Part shown: one piece after another, positions 40,849-49,063 of the stretch | How the letters are laid out: every line of letters starts with the position of its first letter | How positions within the stretch are numbered: the first letter of the stretch is position 1 | Assembly: GCF_020532625.1 (NCBI RefSeq) | Contig: NZ_JAJAUY010000009.1 | Location: 1-64,000 of the forward strand | From: Streptomyces antimicrobicus | GTDB lineage: Bacteria > Actinomycetota > Actinomycetes > Streptomycetales > Streptomycetaceae | DNA length: 64,000 nt | Reading direction: 5' to 3' | Translations under genes and position numbers: made by a program | Notes under the pieces: model-generated | The model's input: the letters and a program-made list of their open reading frames with translations, nothing else | Told to the model about the DNA's origin: nothing | Databases searched by the model: none

Positions 40849-41844
40849 ATGAACCCCACTCCGGAGCAACCGGAGCTCGAACAGCTGTCCGCCGAGCTGG
40901 CCGGGCTGCTCGAACGGCTCGGGCTCGACCCGGCCGGCGAGCGCCCCGCGCGCCGCGATCGCATCGACGTCCGTTTCGCGGCCGTGGCCGCCGCCCATCC
41001 GGGCCGGATCGCCGCCCAGGACGCCGAGGACACGGCGACGTACCTGGAACTGGAGCTGCTGGCCGACGACATCGCCCGCCGGCTCAGCGGCCGCGCGGGT
41101 CCCGGCGAGGCCGTCGCGGTCCGCGCCCGGCGCACGTGCGCGGCGGCCGCGGCGGTGGTGGGCGTGATGCGCTCGGGCGCGGCGGTCCTGCCGCTGGAGC
41201 CCGGGCACAACCCGGGCCTGCAGGAGTTCCTGATGCGGGACTCCGGCGCCGAGATGGTCCTGTCCGACAGCGGACTGCTGCGCGACGAGATCCCCGTCGC
41301 CAAGGCCGGCCCGTTCGTGGTCGCCGTCCGCCCGGAGCAGGCCGTACGCCGGCAACTGCCCGAGCGCACGGCGTTCCTGGCCCTGCCGTCCGCGGGCGGC
41401 AACCCGGGCCGCGCCCTGTCCGTGGAGCCGGTCACCCACCTGGACGTGCTGTCGTGGGTGGACGTGGCCCTGCCCACGCTGGAGGCCGGCCCCGACGACG
41501 TGTGGACGTCCTACCACTCCATGAGCCTGGACCTCGGCATGCGCGAGATGTGGGGCCCCCTGCTGTCGGGAGCACGCGCCGTCGTCGTGGACCGGGACAC
41601 CGCCTGCGACGCGCGGGAGTTCGCCCGCACCCTGACCGCGCACGGGGTGACGGTCCTGACGCAACTCCCCTCGGCCCTGGCCCGCCTGACGACGGCGGCG
41701 GCCGGCACCCGGATCCCGTCGCTGCGGCACGTGGTCCTCGCGGGCGAGCCCGTCCCGCCGAGCTGCCCGGCCGCCTGGCACACCGCCGCGATCGCCCCCC
41801 AGGCCACGGTCTGGGACCTGACGGGCCCCCCGACCCGCGTCTGA
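40849..41844 (+). CDS. Truncated, degenerate adenylation-domain protein
   Basis: A 331-residue protein resembling the N-terminal two thirds of an NRPS adenylation domain: YLELELLADDIARRL, AVVGVMRSGAAVLPLEPG (A2), SMSLDLGMREMWGPLLSGARAVVVD (A4 region) and LRHVVLAGEPVPP (A5 region). It ends shortly after, so motifs A6-A10, including the catalytic Lys, are missing. The A3 phosphate loop, normally TSGSTGxPKG, reads LPSAGGNPGRALS. It cannot be a normal adenylating enzyme. The frame is intact and has a good start (GGGAGG, 5 bases) and a rich upstream operator array, so it is likely expressed; perhaps it binds an acyl or amino acid substrate, or helps a partner enzyme. Confidence 0.68.
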   Translation: MNPTPEQPELEQLSAELAGLLERLGLDPAGERPARRDRIDVRFAAVAAAHPGRIAAQDAEDTATYLELELLADDIARRLSGRAGPGEAVAVRARRTCAAAAAVVGVMRSGAAVLPLEPGHNPGLQEFLMRDSGAEMVLSDSGLLRDEIPVAKAGPFVVAVRPEQAVRRQLPERTAFLALPSAGGNPGRALSVEPVTHLDVLSWVDVALPTLEAGPDDVWTSYHSMSLDLGMREMWGPLLSGARAVVVDRDTACDAREFARTLTAHGVTVLTQLPSALARLTTAAAGTRIPSLRHVVLAGEPVPPSCPAAWHTAAIAPQATVWDLTGPPTRV

Positions 41845-41856
41845 CGGGGCGGACCA

Positions 41857-41906
41857 CCGCCGGAAGGGCCCCGGGAGACCAGAGTCTCCCGGGGCCCTTC
41901 CGGCGG
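41857..41906. terminator. Strong bidirectional terminator
   Basis: A perfect 23-bp stem (41857-41879 with 41884-41906) with a CAGA loop, between the converging adenylation-like gene and the ketoreductase gene. The most stable hairpin in the window. Confidence 0.9.
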
Positions 41907-41948
41907 GATCAGAAACGATTCGGCGGGATCGGGAAAGACCCAGCGGGG

Positions 41949-42764
41949 TCAGAAGTTCCCCAGCCCGCCGCACACGTTGAGCGCCTGGGCCGTGATCGAG
42001 GCCGCCAGGTCGGTGGTCAAGTAGCCGACCAGCCCCGCGACCTCCTCGGGCGTCGAGTAGCGCCCCAGCGGGATCTTCGCCTCGAACTGCTCCTGGACGT
42101 ACTCCTCCGTGGTGTCCCACGCCGCGGCGTACCCGCTGCGCACCCGCGCCGCCATCGGCGTCTCGACGTACCCCGGGCAGACCGCGTTCACGGTGACCCC
42201 GGTCGGCGCCAACTCCTTGCCGAGCGCCTTGGTGAAGCCGACCACGGCGTGCTTGGACGCCGAGTACGGCGCGCCCAGCAGCACGCCCTGCTTGCCCGCG
42301 GTGGAGGCGATGTTGATGATCCGCCCCCAGCTCGCCCGGCTCAGCCCGCCGTGGTTCAGCACCTCGCGGGTCAGCAGGAACACGCTGTTGAGGTTCGTGT
42401 CGATGACCTCGTGCCACAGTTCGTCGGTGATACCGGCCGTGGCCCCGCCGCCGCTGCGCCCGGCATTGTTGACCAGGATGTCCACCGTCCCGCCGTACGT
42501 CTCCACGGCCGCCGCGACCAGCTCCGCCACCGCGCCCCGGTCCCGTACGTCGCAGGCCGTGCCCTCCACGGTGAGGCCCTCGGCGCGCAGGTCCTCGACG
42601 GTCTGCTTGACGGCCGGCCCGGTCCGCGCGCACAGGAACACCCGGTGCCCGCGCGCCCCCAGGTCCCGGGCGACGGCCAGCCCGATGCCGCTGGTCGCCC
42701 CGGTGACCAGGGCCACCGGCCGTTCCGGTGCCCTGCCCGTCGTCCTCGCCGTCCCTGCTGTCAT
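41949..42764 (-). CDS. Type II polyketide ketoreductase (ActIII-like SDR)
   Basis: A 271-residue short-chain dehydrogenase close to the ActIII C9-ketoreductase. Seen: VALVTGATSGIGLAVARDLG, LVNNAGRSGGG, the catalytic Ser in NIASTAGKQG, YSASKHAVVGFTKALG, and the family's extended helix region MAARVRSGYAAAWDTTEEYVQEQFEAKIPLGRY, where ActIII-like enzymes read alike. It reduces the C9 ketone of the nascent poly-beta-ketone, so the polyketide is of the reduced class. It overlaps the FAD hydroxylase by ATGA and is the last gene of a four-gene operon. Confidence 0.92.
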   Translation of the reverse strand: MTAGTARTTGRAPERPVALVTGATSGIGLAVARDLGARGHRVFLCARTGPAVKQTVEDLRAEGLTVEGTACDVRDRGAVAELVAAAVETYGGTVDILVNNAGRSGGGATAGITDELWHEVIDTNLNSVFLLTREVLNHGGLSRASWGRIINIASTAGKQGVLLGAPYSASKHAVVGFTKALGKELAPTGVTVNAVCPGYVETPMAARVRSGYAAAWDTTEEYVQEQFEAKIPLGRYSTPEEVAGLVGYLTTDLAASITAQALNVCGGLGNF

Positions 42765-44599
42765 CGGGCCCCCTCCCTCGCTCGCGTCGACGTCCCGGCC
42801 ACTCGCGTCGACGTCTCGACGATGGCGCGATCCACTCGGGGCGCGCCGGAAGCCGGGTGGGGCCGGAGCCGCAGCGGGGCCAGTGCCCGGGCCAGGGCGT
42901 CCTCCGTCAGCTCCGGCCCGCCGGCGGCGACGTACCCGTCCGGCCGCACCAGGATCCAGCCGCCCGCCGCCAGCCCGAGCGCCTGCCGCAACCGGCCGCG
43001 CCCGTCGACCAACGGCCCGGGCACCGGGCCGGACACGGTCCCGCGCCCGGCCGGACGCCCGGCTCCGCCGGCCGTCCCGCGACCGGCCCGCCCCGCCGGC
43101 CGCCGTCCACCGAGGACGGTCCGCACCGACAGCCACGCGCCGTGACGGGCGTGCGCGGCCGCGGCGGTCCCGGCCGCCTCCCCGGTGCCTTCGGGCACGT
43201 ACAGCAGCGACCAGCGCACATCGCGCAGCTCCGCGGCGAAGGCGGCGATGCCCGGGTCCCCGGGGAACCGCGCGGCGGCGACGGCCGCCCGCGACCCGGG
43301 CACCGGCCCCGCACCGCCGCCACCGGCGGCGGGCACGGACGCGGACGCCGACGCGGACGCGGACGCGGACGCGGTGGTCAGCGAACTGTCCGCGTACCCG
43401 AGCCGCAGCCCCGACATCCCGCCGAGCACCTTGCGCTGCACCGCCCGGCGCAGCGGCGCGGCGTTGCGCACGGCGCCCATCACCAGCGGCAGCGCCAGCC
43501 CCGCCAGCGCGTTCTTGAACTGCACCAGGTACGTCGCCTGCCGGGTCGAGCCCAGCAGCGCCCGCCCCACCGGCACCCGCTCCTCGTCGTAGGTGTCGAG
43601 CAGCGCACGCCCGGCGTGGCCCCGCCCGACCATGGCGAGCTTCCACGCCAGGTTGTACGCCTCCTGCACGCCGGTGTTCATGCCCTGCCCGGAGGCCGGG
43701 CTGTGCACGTGCGCGGCGTCACCGGCGACGAACACCCGGCCCTCGTGCATCCGCGGCACCATCCGCTGCTGGAAGGTGAACACCGAGGTCCACGACGGCT
43801 CCCCGACCCGGACCTCCCGCCCCAGCCCGGCCGACAGTTTGGCCGAGAACCGTTCGGCCACGGGCCGGGGATCCGCCCCCGGCCCGGCCGGCGCGGTGTC
43901 CAGCAGCCGCCAGCGGCCCTCCTCGCGGTACGGCACCATCATCAGGGCCTGGCCGCCGGTGTGGACCCAGTAGATGGTGTCCTGCGGCAGGTCCACGGCC
44001 ACGGGTGCGTCGGCCAGTTCCCACGTCTCGCGGGACTCCCCGAGCAGCGGCAGGCCGAGTGCCTTGCGGACCGTGCTGTGCCCGCCGTCGCAGCCCACCA
44101 GCCACGGCACGGCGAAGCTCTCCCTCCGCCCGTCCGCGTGCTCCAGCAGCACCCGGACCGCGTCCGGGCCCTGCGTGAACGAGGTGAGCCGCACACCCCA
44201 CTCGACCCGCACGCCGAGCCGGCCGACGGCCTCGCGCAGCAGCTCCTCGGTGCGGGTCTGCTCGATGACGACCGTGTACGGGTAGCGGGTCGGCATGGTC
44301 GCGTAGTCGGCGTCCAGCCGCACCAGTCGGCGCCCGCCCGCGTACATGGTGAAGGCCCGGTTGGGCCGCCCGGCCCGCAGGACCGGGTCGATCACGCCCA
44401 TCTGGTCGAACGTCTCCAGGGTGCGCGGGTGCACGGCCACGGCCCGGCTGGTCGCCGCCGGCCGGGACGCGGCGTCGACGAGCCGGACGGCCAGCCCCCG
44501 CCGCGCCAGTTCATGGGCGGCGGTGAGCCCGACGGGCCCGGCCCCCACGACCAGCACCTCGGCCGCGTGACCCCCGCTCCCGGCCGGTTCAGGCCGCAT
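42761..44599 (-). CDS. FAD-dependent aromatic hydroxylase (PgaE/MtmOIV class)
   Basis: A 612-residue class A flavin monooxygenase: GAGPVGLTAAHELARRG (FAD), WLVGCDGGHSTVRKALG (DG motif), and FVAGDAAHVHSPASGQGMNTG (second FAD motif). A thioredoxin-like C-terminal third follows, as in PgaE and OxyS, with a low-complexity Ala/Ser run near residue 410. It would hydroxylate or epoxidise the aromatic polyketide using NADPH and O2. It starts inside the end of the ABM gene and overlaps the ketoreductase by ATGA. Confidence 0.92.
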   Translation of the reverse strand: MRPEPAGSGGHAAEVLVVGAGPVGLTAAHELARRGLAVRLVDAASRPAATSRAVAVHPRTLETFDQMGVIDPVLRAGRPNRAFTMYAGGRRLVRLDADYATMPTRYPYTVVIEQTRTEELLREAVGRLGVRVEWGVRLTSFTQGPDAVRVLLEHADGRRESFAVPWLVGCDGGHSTVRKALGLPLLGESRETWELADAPVAVDLPQDTIYWVHTGGQALMMVPYREEGRWRLLDTAPAGPGADPRPVAERFSAKLSAGLGREVRVGEPSWTSVFTFQQRMVPRMHEGRVFVAGDAAHVHSPASGQGMNTGVQEAYNLAWKLAMVGRGHAGRALLDTYDEERVPVGRALLGSTRQATYLVQFKNALAGLALPLVMGAVRNAAPLRRAVQRKVLGGMSGLRLGYADSSLTTASASASASASASVPAAGGGGAGPVPGSRAAVAAARFPGDPGIAAFAAELRDVRWSLLYVPEGTGEAAGTAAAAHARHGAWLSVRTVLGGRRPAGRAGRGTAGGAGRPAGRGTVSGPVPGPLVDGRGRLRQALGLAAGGWILVRPDGYVAAGGPELTEDALARALAPLRLRPHPASGAPRVDRAIVETSTRVAGTSTRAREGAR

Positions 44600-44918
44600 G
44601 CGCCGGCTCCGGCACGACGGCCGCGGGCGTCCGCCACGGCCCCTCCTCGACCGTCCGGAACAGCCCCGGCTCGGGCGTGGCCAGCGCCGCGAGCGGGCCG
44701 ACCAGCTCACGGAAGGTCTCGCTGGTCATCGCGGCCCGGTGGGAGGCGGCGTCCACCCACTCGGCGATCTCGACGAAGACGTTCGGCTCGCCGAGGGAGT
44801 TCAGCGTCCGGTGCGCGATGTGGCCCGGCTGCGCGCTCATGAAGGCGGAGATCCTCTCCTTCGCGGCCAGGAACTCCTCGATGTCGCCGTGCACGGTCAG
44901 CTTGTTGACGAAGGTCAC
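44589..44918 (-). CDS. Antibiotic biosynthesis monooxygenase (ABM domain)
   Basis: A 109-residue single ABM domain: VNKLTVHGDIEEFLAAKERISAFM at the start, then HIAHRTLNSLGEPNVFVEIAEW. ABM proteins such as ActVA-Orf6 oxidise anthrone-type rings to quinones without cofactor. Start GTG 44918 overlaps the ligase stop (GTGA); an adjacent GTG at 44921 is possible. It overlaps the FAD hydroxylase gene by 11 bases. The role proposed is quinone formation in region B. Confidence 0.88.
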   Translation of the reverse strand: MTFVNKLTVHGDIEEFLAAKERISAFMSAQPGHIAHRTLNSLGEPNVFVEIAEWVDAASHRAAMTSETFRELVGPLAALATPEPGLFRTVEEGPWRTPAAVVPEPAHAA

Positions 44919-46732
44919 CACGGGGAACTCCCTGACGTAGAAGGAACGGGAACGGGAACGGGAACAGCGGCAGGGGCGGGAACAGCAGCGGGAACAGGGA
45001 CGGCAGCAGGGACAGGGACGGAAGGAGGGCCGGAAGGAGGGCCGAAGCCGGAAGCCGGGCCCGCCCCCCGGCCGGTCTCGACGGCCGCCCGGGTCCGGAT
45101 GCTCATCGCCAGCCCCCGCCGCGCCGGCTTCCCCACGGGCGTGCGCGGCACGGCGTCCAGGACCTCGACGCGGCGGATCTGCTCGAAGGGCGCGAGCCGC
45201 TCGTTGGCCCGTTCCACGATGGAGTCCAGGACGTCGAGCAGCCCGGGCTGGGCGGGATCGCGCAGCACGATGCCGGTCCACACCACCGCCCCGTGCACGG
45301 GGTCGGGCCAGCCGACGACGACGCAGTCGGCGACCCGCTCGTCCGCGGCGACGACGGCCTCCACGGCGGTCGGCGAGACCAGCTCGTTGTCGTACTTGAA
45401 CACGTCGCCGAGCCGGTCCACGAGGAACAGCTCGCCCTCGGCGTTGAGATAGCCGACGTCGCCCGTGGAGAACCACCCGCCGTACCCGACCTTGGCCGGG
45501 CCGAGGCAGTCCAGGTACCCGGCCATCAGCTGCGGCCCGCGCACCTGCACCTCGCCGGTGGCGTACGGGGCCAGCGGGCGGCGGGTGTCCAGGTGGACGA
45601 TCCGGCACTCGGTACCGGGCACGGCCGGGCCGACGGCGGTGCTGCGCGGGCGGTCGTAGGCGTCGCGTTCGTCGTACGGCGGCTCGGCGGCCGGGCGCCG
45701 GCAGTGGCTGAGCGGGGACAGCTCGGCCATCCCGTAGCCCTGGACGACGGGGACGCCGAGCCGGCGGCGCAGGGTCCGGGCGGCGGCCGGGTCGAGGGCG
45801 GTGCCGCCGGACAGGACGGCGGTCAGCCGCGGCCCGGCGGGCACGCCCTCGATGCTGACCTCCTCGGCGTCGTGCAACTGGGCGGCCAGCCGGTGCAGCC
45901 GGGCGGGCAGCCCGTAGTAGTGGGTGGCGCCCTCGCGGGCGGCGACGGCCAGCGAGGCCAGGGGGTCGGGATCGGTGCACAGCACCTGGCAGGCCCCGGC
46001 GAACACCGCGGAGTTCAGGTGCATGACGTGGAGGAGCGGCAGGTGGTTGAGCGTGACCGACTCACGTCCGAGCTCGTGGACGGCGGCGGTCTGGGCCGCG
46101 TTCGCGACGAGGTTGCGGTGGGTCAGGCGCACCCCGCGCGGCCGGCCGGTGGTGCCGGTCGTGAACTGGATGCAGACCACGTCGTCGAGGTCGGGGGGCG
46201 GCACGGGCGCGGAGGCGGGAGCGGAAGCGGAGGTGCCGGGAGGTCCGGCGGGCCCGGGCGCCTGCCGCTCCCCCGCCGCGGGGGCCGGCAGCGCCCACCA
46301 CCCGTCCGGCCCGTCCGCGGGCGTCACCACGGCCCGCAGCTCGGGAAGTCGGTCGGCGAGCCCGGCCAGCAGCCGCGCGGTCGCCTCCGGTACGAAGGCC
46401 AGTTCGACGGCGGCCGCGGCGCACACGTGCGCCAGCCCGGGCTCCTTGAGCAGCGGGTTCACCAGGACGGCGGTGTTGCCGCTGCGGGCGGTGCCGTAGA
46501 AGGCGGCGGCGAAGGAGGCGTCCAGGACGTTGGCGACGCCGATCCGGGCCCCGCGCCGCCCGACCGCCCGCTCCAGGTGCCCGGCGACCCGGTCGGCCTG
46601 CGCGTCGAGCTCGGCGAAGGTGACCGCCGGGCGCCCGTCGTCGGAGCGGATCGCCACACCGTCCGGGTCCCGGCGCGCGGCGCGCCGCAGCAGCCCGTCG
46701 AGCGGCAGCTCGGGGTAGGGGAAGACCGGCAC
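44915..46732 (-). CDS. AMP-forming acyl-CoA/acyl-ACP ligase
   Basis: A 605-residue ligase: IQFTTGTTGRPRGV (phosphate loop), QGYGMAELSP, STGDVGYLNAEGELFLVDRLGDVFKYDNELV and a C-terminal RTPVGKPARR with the catalytic Lys. The last 40 residues are a Val-Pro-Ala repeat, coded by GGGAAC-type DNA repeats at about 44945-45015. It would activate a carboxylic acid with ATP, for a starter unit or a side chain. In type II clusters such ligases often load unusual starters. First gene of the ligase-ABM-hydroxylase-ketoreductase operon; an 11-bp heptamer array lies 50-100 bp upstream of its start. Confidence 0.88.
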   Translation of the reverse strand: MPVFPYPELPLDGLLRRAARRDPDGVAIRSDDGRPAVTFAELDAQADRVAGHLERAVGRRGARIGVANVLDASFAAAFYGTARSGNTAVLVNPLLKEPGLAHVCAAAAVELAFVPEATARLLAGLADRLPELRAVVTPADGPDGWWALPAPAAGERQAPGPAGPPGTSASAPASAPVPPPDLDDVVCIQFTTGTTGRPRGVRLTHRNLVANAAQTAAVHELGRESVTLNHLPLLHVMHLNSAVFAGACQVLCTDPDPLASLAVAAREGATHYYGLPARLHRLAAQLHDAEEVSIEGVPAGPRLTAVLSGGTALDPAAARTLRRRLGVPVVQGYGMAELSPLSHCRRPAAEPPYDERDAYDRPRSTAVGPAVPGTECRIVHLDTRRPLAPYATGEVQVRGPQLMAGYLDCLGPAKVGYGGWFSTGDVGYLNAEGELFLVDRLGDVFKYDNELVSPTAVEAVVAADERVADCVVVGWPDPVHGAVVWTGIVLRDPAQPGLLDVLDSIVERANERLAPFEQIRRVEVLDAVPRTPVGKPARRGLAMSIRTRAAVETGRGAGPASGFGPPSGPPSVPVPAAVPVPAAVPAPAAVPVPVPVPSTSGSSPW

Positions 46733-46781
46733 GTCTCTGCCCTCCTGGGGACGCGGGTGTTCCCACGGTCCGCGCCGGTGC

Positions 46782-46832
46782 TCGAAGCCCGCCGGAGAGC
46801 CGCTCGACGTCCGCCGGAGACGCCCCGGACGA
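46782..46832 (-). promoter_or_regulatory. Heptamer array with 11-bp period upstream of the ligase operon
   Basis: On the plus strand: TCGAAGC, CGGAGAG, TCGACGT, CGGAGAC, CGGACGA at 46782, 46793, 46804, 46815 and 46826, each followed by 4 bp (mostly CCGC). The first four form a 22-bp tandem duplication. Resembles SARP operators with TCGAGNN-type heptamers. Confidence 0.55.
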
Positions 46833-46897
46833 CGCCCCGCCCCGACGCGGCGTCCCGCCCGGCCCCGCGTACGGCCCGGCCCCGCGCCCCGCCCGGC

Positions 46898-47305
46898 TCA
46901 GCCGTCCTGCCGGACCTCCGTGTTCTGGCCGACCGTCAGCAGCCAGCGGCCGTCGTCCTGCTTGGTCATCACGTACAGCGGAGTGCCCTCGGAGTCCCCC
47001 TCCGGCGCCCGGTAGAGCTGGCGGACCTTGACGGCGGCCACGTCGGGCCGCAGGAACTGCACGTGCGTGGCCTCGTAGAAGACCTCGCCGGCCCAGGAGG
47101 CGCCCGGCAGCACCTGCCGGGTGAACGCGGAGACGGCGTCGAAGCCGACGAGGACCTTGCCGTGGGCGGTGGTCCACAGGGCCTCGGGGTGGAAGAGGGC
47201 GAGGAACGCGTCGGGGTCCTTGGCCCGTTGGGAGGCCTCGACCTCGGCGACGACCCGGTGGATGGCTGCGATGTCGGCGGCGCGCGCCGTGTTCTCGGTG
47301 GTCAT
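46898..47305 (-). CDS. SnoaL/DUF4440-like protein (SgcJ/EcaC type)
   Basis: A 135-residue NTF2-fold protein: IHRVVAEVEASQRAKDPDAFLALFHPEALWTTAHGKVLVG at the N-terminus is the typical SgcJ/EcaC pattern, and VAAVKVRQLYR plus RWLLTVGQNTEV close the fold. Relatives include polyketide ring cyclases (SnoaL) and small stress proteins. It has its own promoter of the SoxR type, suggesting induction by the redox-active product, and a start codon at the predicted transcription start. It is probably a protective or late-tailoring protein. Confidence 0.85.
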   Translation of the reverse strand: MTTENTARAADIAAIHRVVAEVEASQRAKDPDAFLALFHPEALWTTAHGKVLVGFDAVSAFTRQVLPGASWAGEVFYEATHVQFLRPDVAAVKVRQLYRAPEGDSEGTPLYVMTKQDDGRWLLTVGQNTEVRQDG

Positions 47306-47312
47306 GGCAGCC

Positions 47313-47343
47313 AGTCTGCGACCTCAAGTAATGTCGAGGTCAA
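47313..47343 (-). promoter_or_regulatory. SoxR-type promoter of the SnoaL-like gene
   Basis: On the minus strand: TTGACC (47343-47338), a 19-bp spacer, CAGACT (47318-47313). The spacer holds the dyad CCTCGACATTACTTGAGG (47339-47322), close to the SoxR box CCTCAAGTTAACTTGAGG. The 19-bp spacer is the hallmark of MerR/SoxR promoters. The start would be near 47306, next to ATG 47305, so the mRNA appears leaderless. Confidence 0.78.
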
Positions 47344-47356
47344 GGAGTGTGATCAC

Positions 47357-47896
47357 ATGGTGGTCATGACAAGCACTCTCTACCTGCTCTGCTCCGCCGC
47401 CCCGCCGGTCTTCGACGTGGCCCACGTGATCGAGGAGGCGCAGGCGCGCGGCTGGGACGTGTGCCTGGGGCTGACCCCGACGGCGGCGCACTGGGTGGCC
47501 GGGAGTCTGGACGGACTGGCGGCCCTGACCGGGCATCCGGTGCGCTGGCAGTACAAGATGCCCGGGGAGCCCGACGTCTGGCCCGCGGCGGACGCCGTCC
47601 TGTTCGCACCGGCGACGTTCAACTCGGTCAACGCCTGGGCCCTGGGCCTGACCGACCGCTTCGTCGTCGGCGTGGTCGCCGAGGCCCTGGGCAAGGGCAC
47701 CCCGGTGGTCACGATGCCCTGCACCAACGCGGCCCTGGCCGCCCATCCCCAGTTCGACCAGAGCCTCGCGGTCCTGCGCGGGGCGGGGGTCACCGTCCTC
47801 CACGGCGACCAGGGCTTCGTCCCCGGCCCGGCCGGGCCCGACGCACCGGAGTCCTTCCCGTGGGACGTGGCCCTGGGAGCGGTCACTCCGTCCTGA
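47357..47896 (+). CDS. Flavoprotein (HFCD/phosphopantothenoylcysteine-decarboxylase-like)
   Basis: A 179-residue flavoprotein: LYLLCSAAPPVFDVAHVIEEAQARGWDVCLGLTP, DAVLFAPATFNSVNAWALGLTDR (FMN-binding Asn) and a conserved TPVVTMPCTNAALAAHPQF segment with the active Cys. Members of the HFCD family decarboxylate Cys-containing peptides or reduce other groups. It is divergent from the SoxR-controlled gene, and shares its 51-bp intergenic region. ATG 47357 is nine bases after AAGGAG. Function in region B unknown. Confidence 0.85.
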   Translation: MVVMTSTLYLLCSAAPPVFDVAHVIEEAQARGWDVCLGLTPTAAHWVAGSLDGLAALTGHPVRWQYKMPGEPDVWPAADAVLFAPATFNSVNAWALGLTDRFVVGVVAEALGKGTPVVTMPCTNAALAAHPQFDQSLAVLRGAGVTVLHGDQGFVPGPAGPDAPESFPWDVALGAVTPS

Positions 47897-47935
47897 CGGA
47901 CCCGGCCGGCAGAGCCCCCGGCCCCCTACGTCCCC

Positions 47936-47972
47936 GGGCCGGCCCGGCGCGAACAGCGCCCGGCCCGGCCCG
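47936..47972. terminator. GC hairpin between convergent genes
   Basis: GGGCCGGCCCGGCGC and GCGCCCGGCCCGGCCC pair with one bulge around a GAACA loop, between the stops of the flavoprotein and epimerase genes. Confidence 0.55.
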
Positions 47973-48003
47973 CCCCGGCCCGCAGAGACCCGCCCCGCCC
48001 CGC

Positions 48004-48924
48004 CTAAGCCACCAGCTCGGCGTCCGGCCGGCTCCCCCCGCGCACGCGGTACCACTGCGCCGCGCCGGCCAGCCGGGGCAGCGGCCCCGGCCCCGGGGGG
48101 ACCGCCGCCAGGCGCCAGACGGTGTCGCTGCGGTACCACATGTCGCCGGCGAGCAGCGCGAACTGACGCGGGCTCACCCAGCCCGGCCGCTCGTCGAGCC
48201 CGGTCAGGCACTCCTGCCAGCTCAGGTCCCCGCCCTCGGCGGGGTCGTGCGGCAGGATGCCGTGCCGGGCCAGTTCGGTCATCAGCTCGCCGTTGCGCAC
48301 CGGCTCCGGGTGGCTGACGTGCAGCACTCCGGCGGGCAGCACCCGCGGCCCGGTCGCCAGGGCCGCGACCACCCGGGCCAGGTCGTCCACGTCGATGTAC
48401 GAGGCCAGTCCGCGCCCGCCGGCCCAGCTCCCGGGCAGCCGCCGGAAGGCGTCCACCAGCGCCGGCACCGCCCAGCGGTCCCCCGTCCCGGTCACCAGCC
48501 CGGCCCGCAGCACGGTCCCGCCGGCCGCCAGCACCGGCGACTCGCCGGCGAGCCGGCTGCGGCTCGCCGGGGAGACCGGGGCCGGCCGGACCTCCCCGAC
48601 CTCCGGACCCCGATGGGGCCCGGGGCCGTACACCGCGCAGGTGGACAGGTGGACGATCCGGTGCACACCCGCCCGCCGCGCCTCCGACATCAGTGCTCTC
48701 GTCCCGCGGTCGTTCACGACCGCACACTGTTGCGCGTCGGGGCCGACGTACGACGCCAGCGACAGCAGCGTCCTCGCCCCCTCGCACGAACCGCGCAACG
48801 ACTGCGGCACCCCCAGGTCCACCCCCTGCGCCCGCGACAGCAGCCGCACCTGCGCGCCTTGCTCGCGCAACTGCCGTACCACTGCCGAACCGACGAATCC
48901 GGTCCCGCCGCTCACCACGATCAT
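48004..48924 (-). CDS. NAD-dependent epimerase/reductase (extended SDR)
   Basis: A 306-residue protein: MIVVSGGTGFVGSAVVRQL (NAD site), HLSTCAVYGPG (active Ser and Tyr region; the usual YxxxK is not clear), and YIDVDDLARVVAAL. Genes of this kind sit beside afsA homologues in several signalling loci, where they are thought to reduce a butenolide or butyrolactone intermediate. It is divergent from the AfsA-like gene with a 139-bp intergenic region that holds a palindrome. Start ATG 48924; the second candidate four codons upstream is less likely. Confidence 0.82.
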   Translation of the reverse strand: MIVVSGGTGFVGSAVVRQLREQGAQVRLLSRAQGVDLGVPQSLRGSCEGARTLLSLASYVGPDAQQCAVVNDRGTRALMSEARRAGVHRIVHLSTCAVYGPGPHRGPEVGEVRPAPVSPASRSRLAGESPVLAAGGTVLRAGLVTGTGDRWAVPALVDAFRRLPGSWAGGRGLASYIDVDDLARVVAALATGPRVLPAGVLHVSHPEPVRNGELMTELARHGILPHDPAEGGDLSWQECLTGLDERPGWVSPRQFALLAGDMWYRSDTVWRLAAVPPGPGPLPRLAGAAQWYRVRGGSRPDAELVA

Positions 48925-48977
48925 GGCGCCCCCCAAGACACTCGACCGAGCCTCGACCCGTACTCGACAAAAAAAAG

Positions 48978-48992
48978 AACATTCTCTATGTT
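48978..48992. promoter_or_regulatory. Palindrome AACAT-N5-ATGTT between the epimerase and AfsA-like genes
   Basis: AACATTCTCTATGTT with an A-rich flank (GACAAAAAAAAG), unusually AT-rich for the window. The position suits a gamma-butyrolactone receptor operator (autoregulatory element), but the match to the published ARE consensus is only partial. Confidence 0.45.
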
Positions 48993-49063
48993 ACGGAGGC
49001 CGCCGCACCGTTGCACCGCCCTTCGGCCAATCCCACGAACGACGTCCATGGGGGGACCCAGTC

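Noticed and set aside
40661-40852. A 63-codon open frame before the truncated adenylation gene
   Set aside because: It lies entirely over the 11-bp repeat array and has no ribosome site; the repeat explains the composition.
48978-48992. A full autoregulatory element (ARE) for a butyrolactone receptor
   Set aside because: Only a short palindrome with an A-rich flank is present; it is listed as a low-confidence operator instead.
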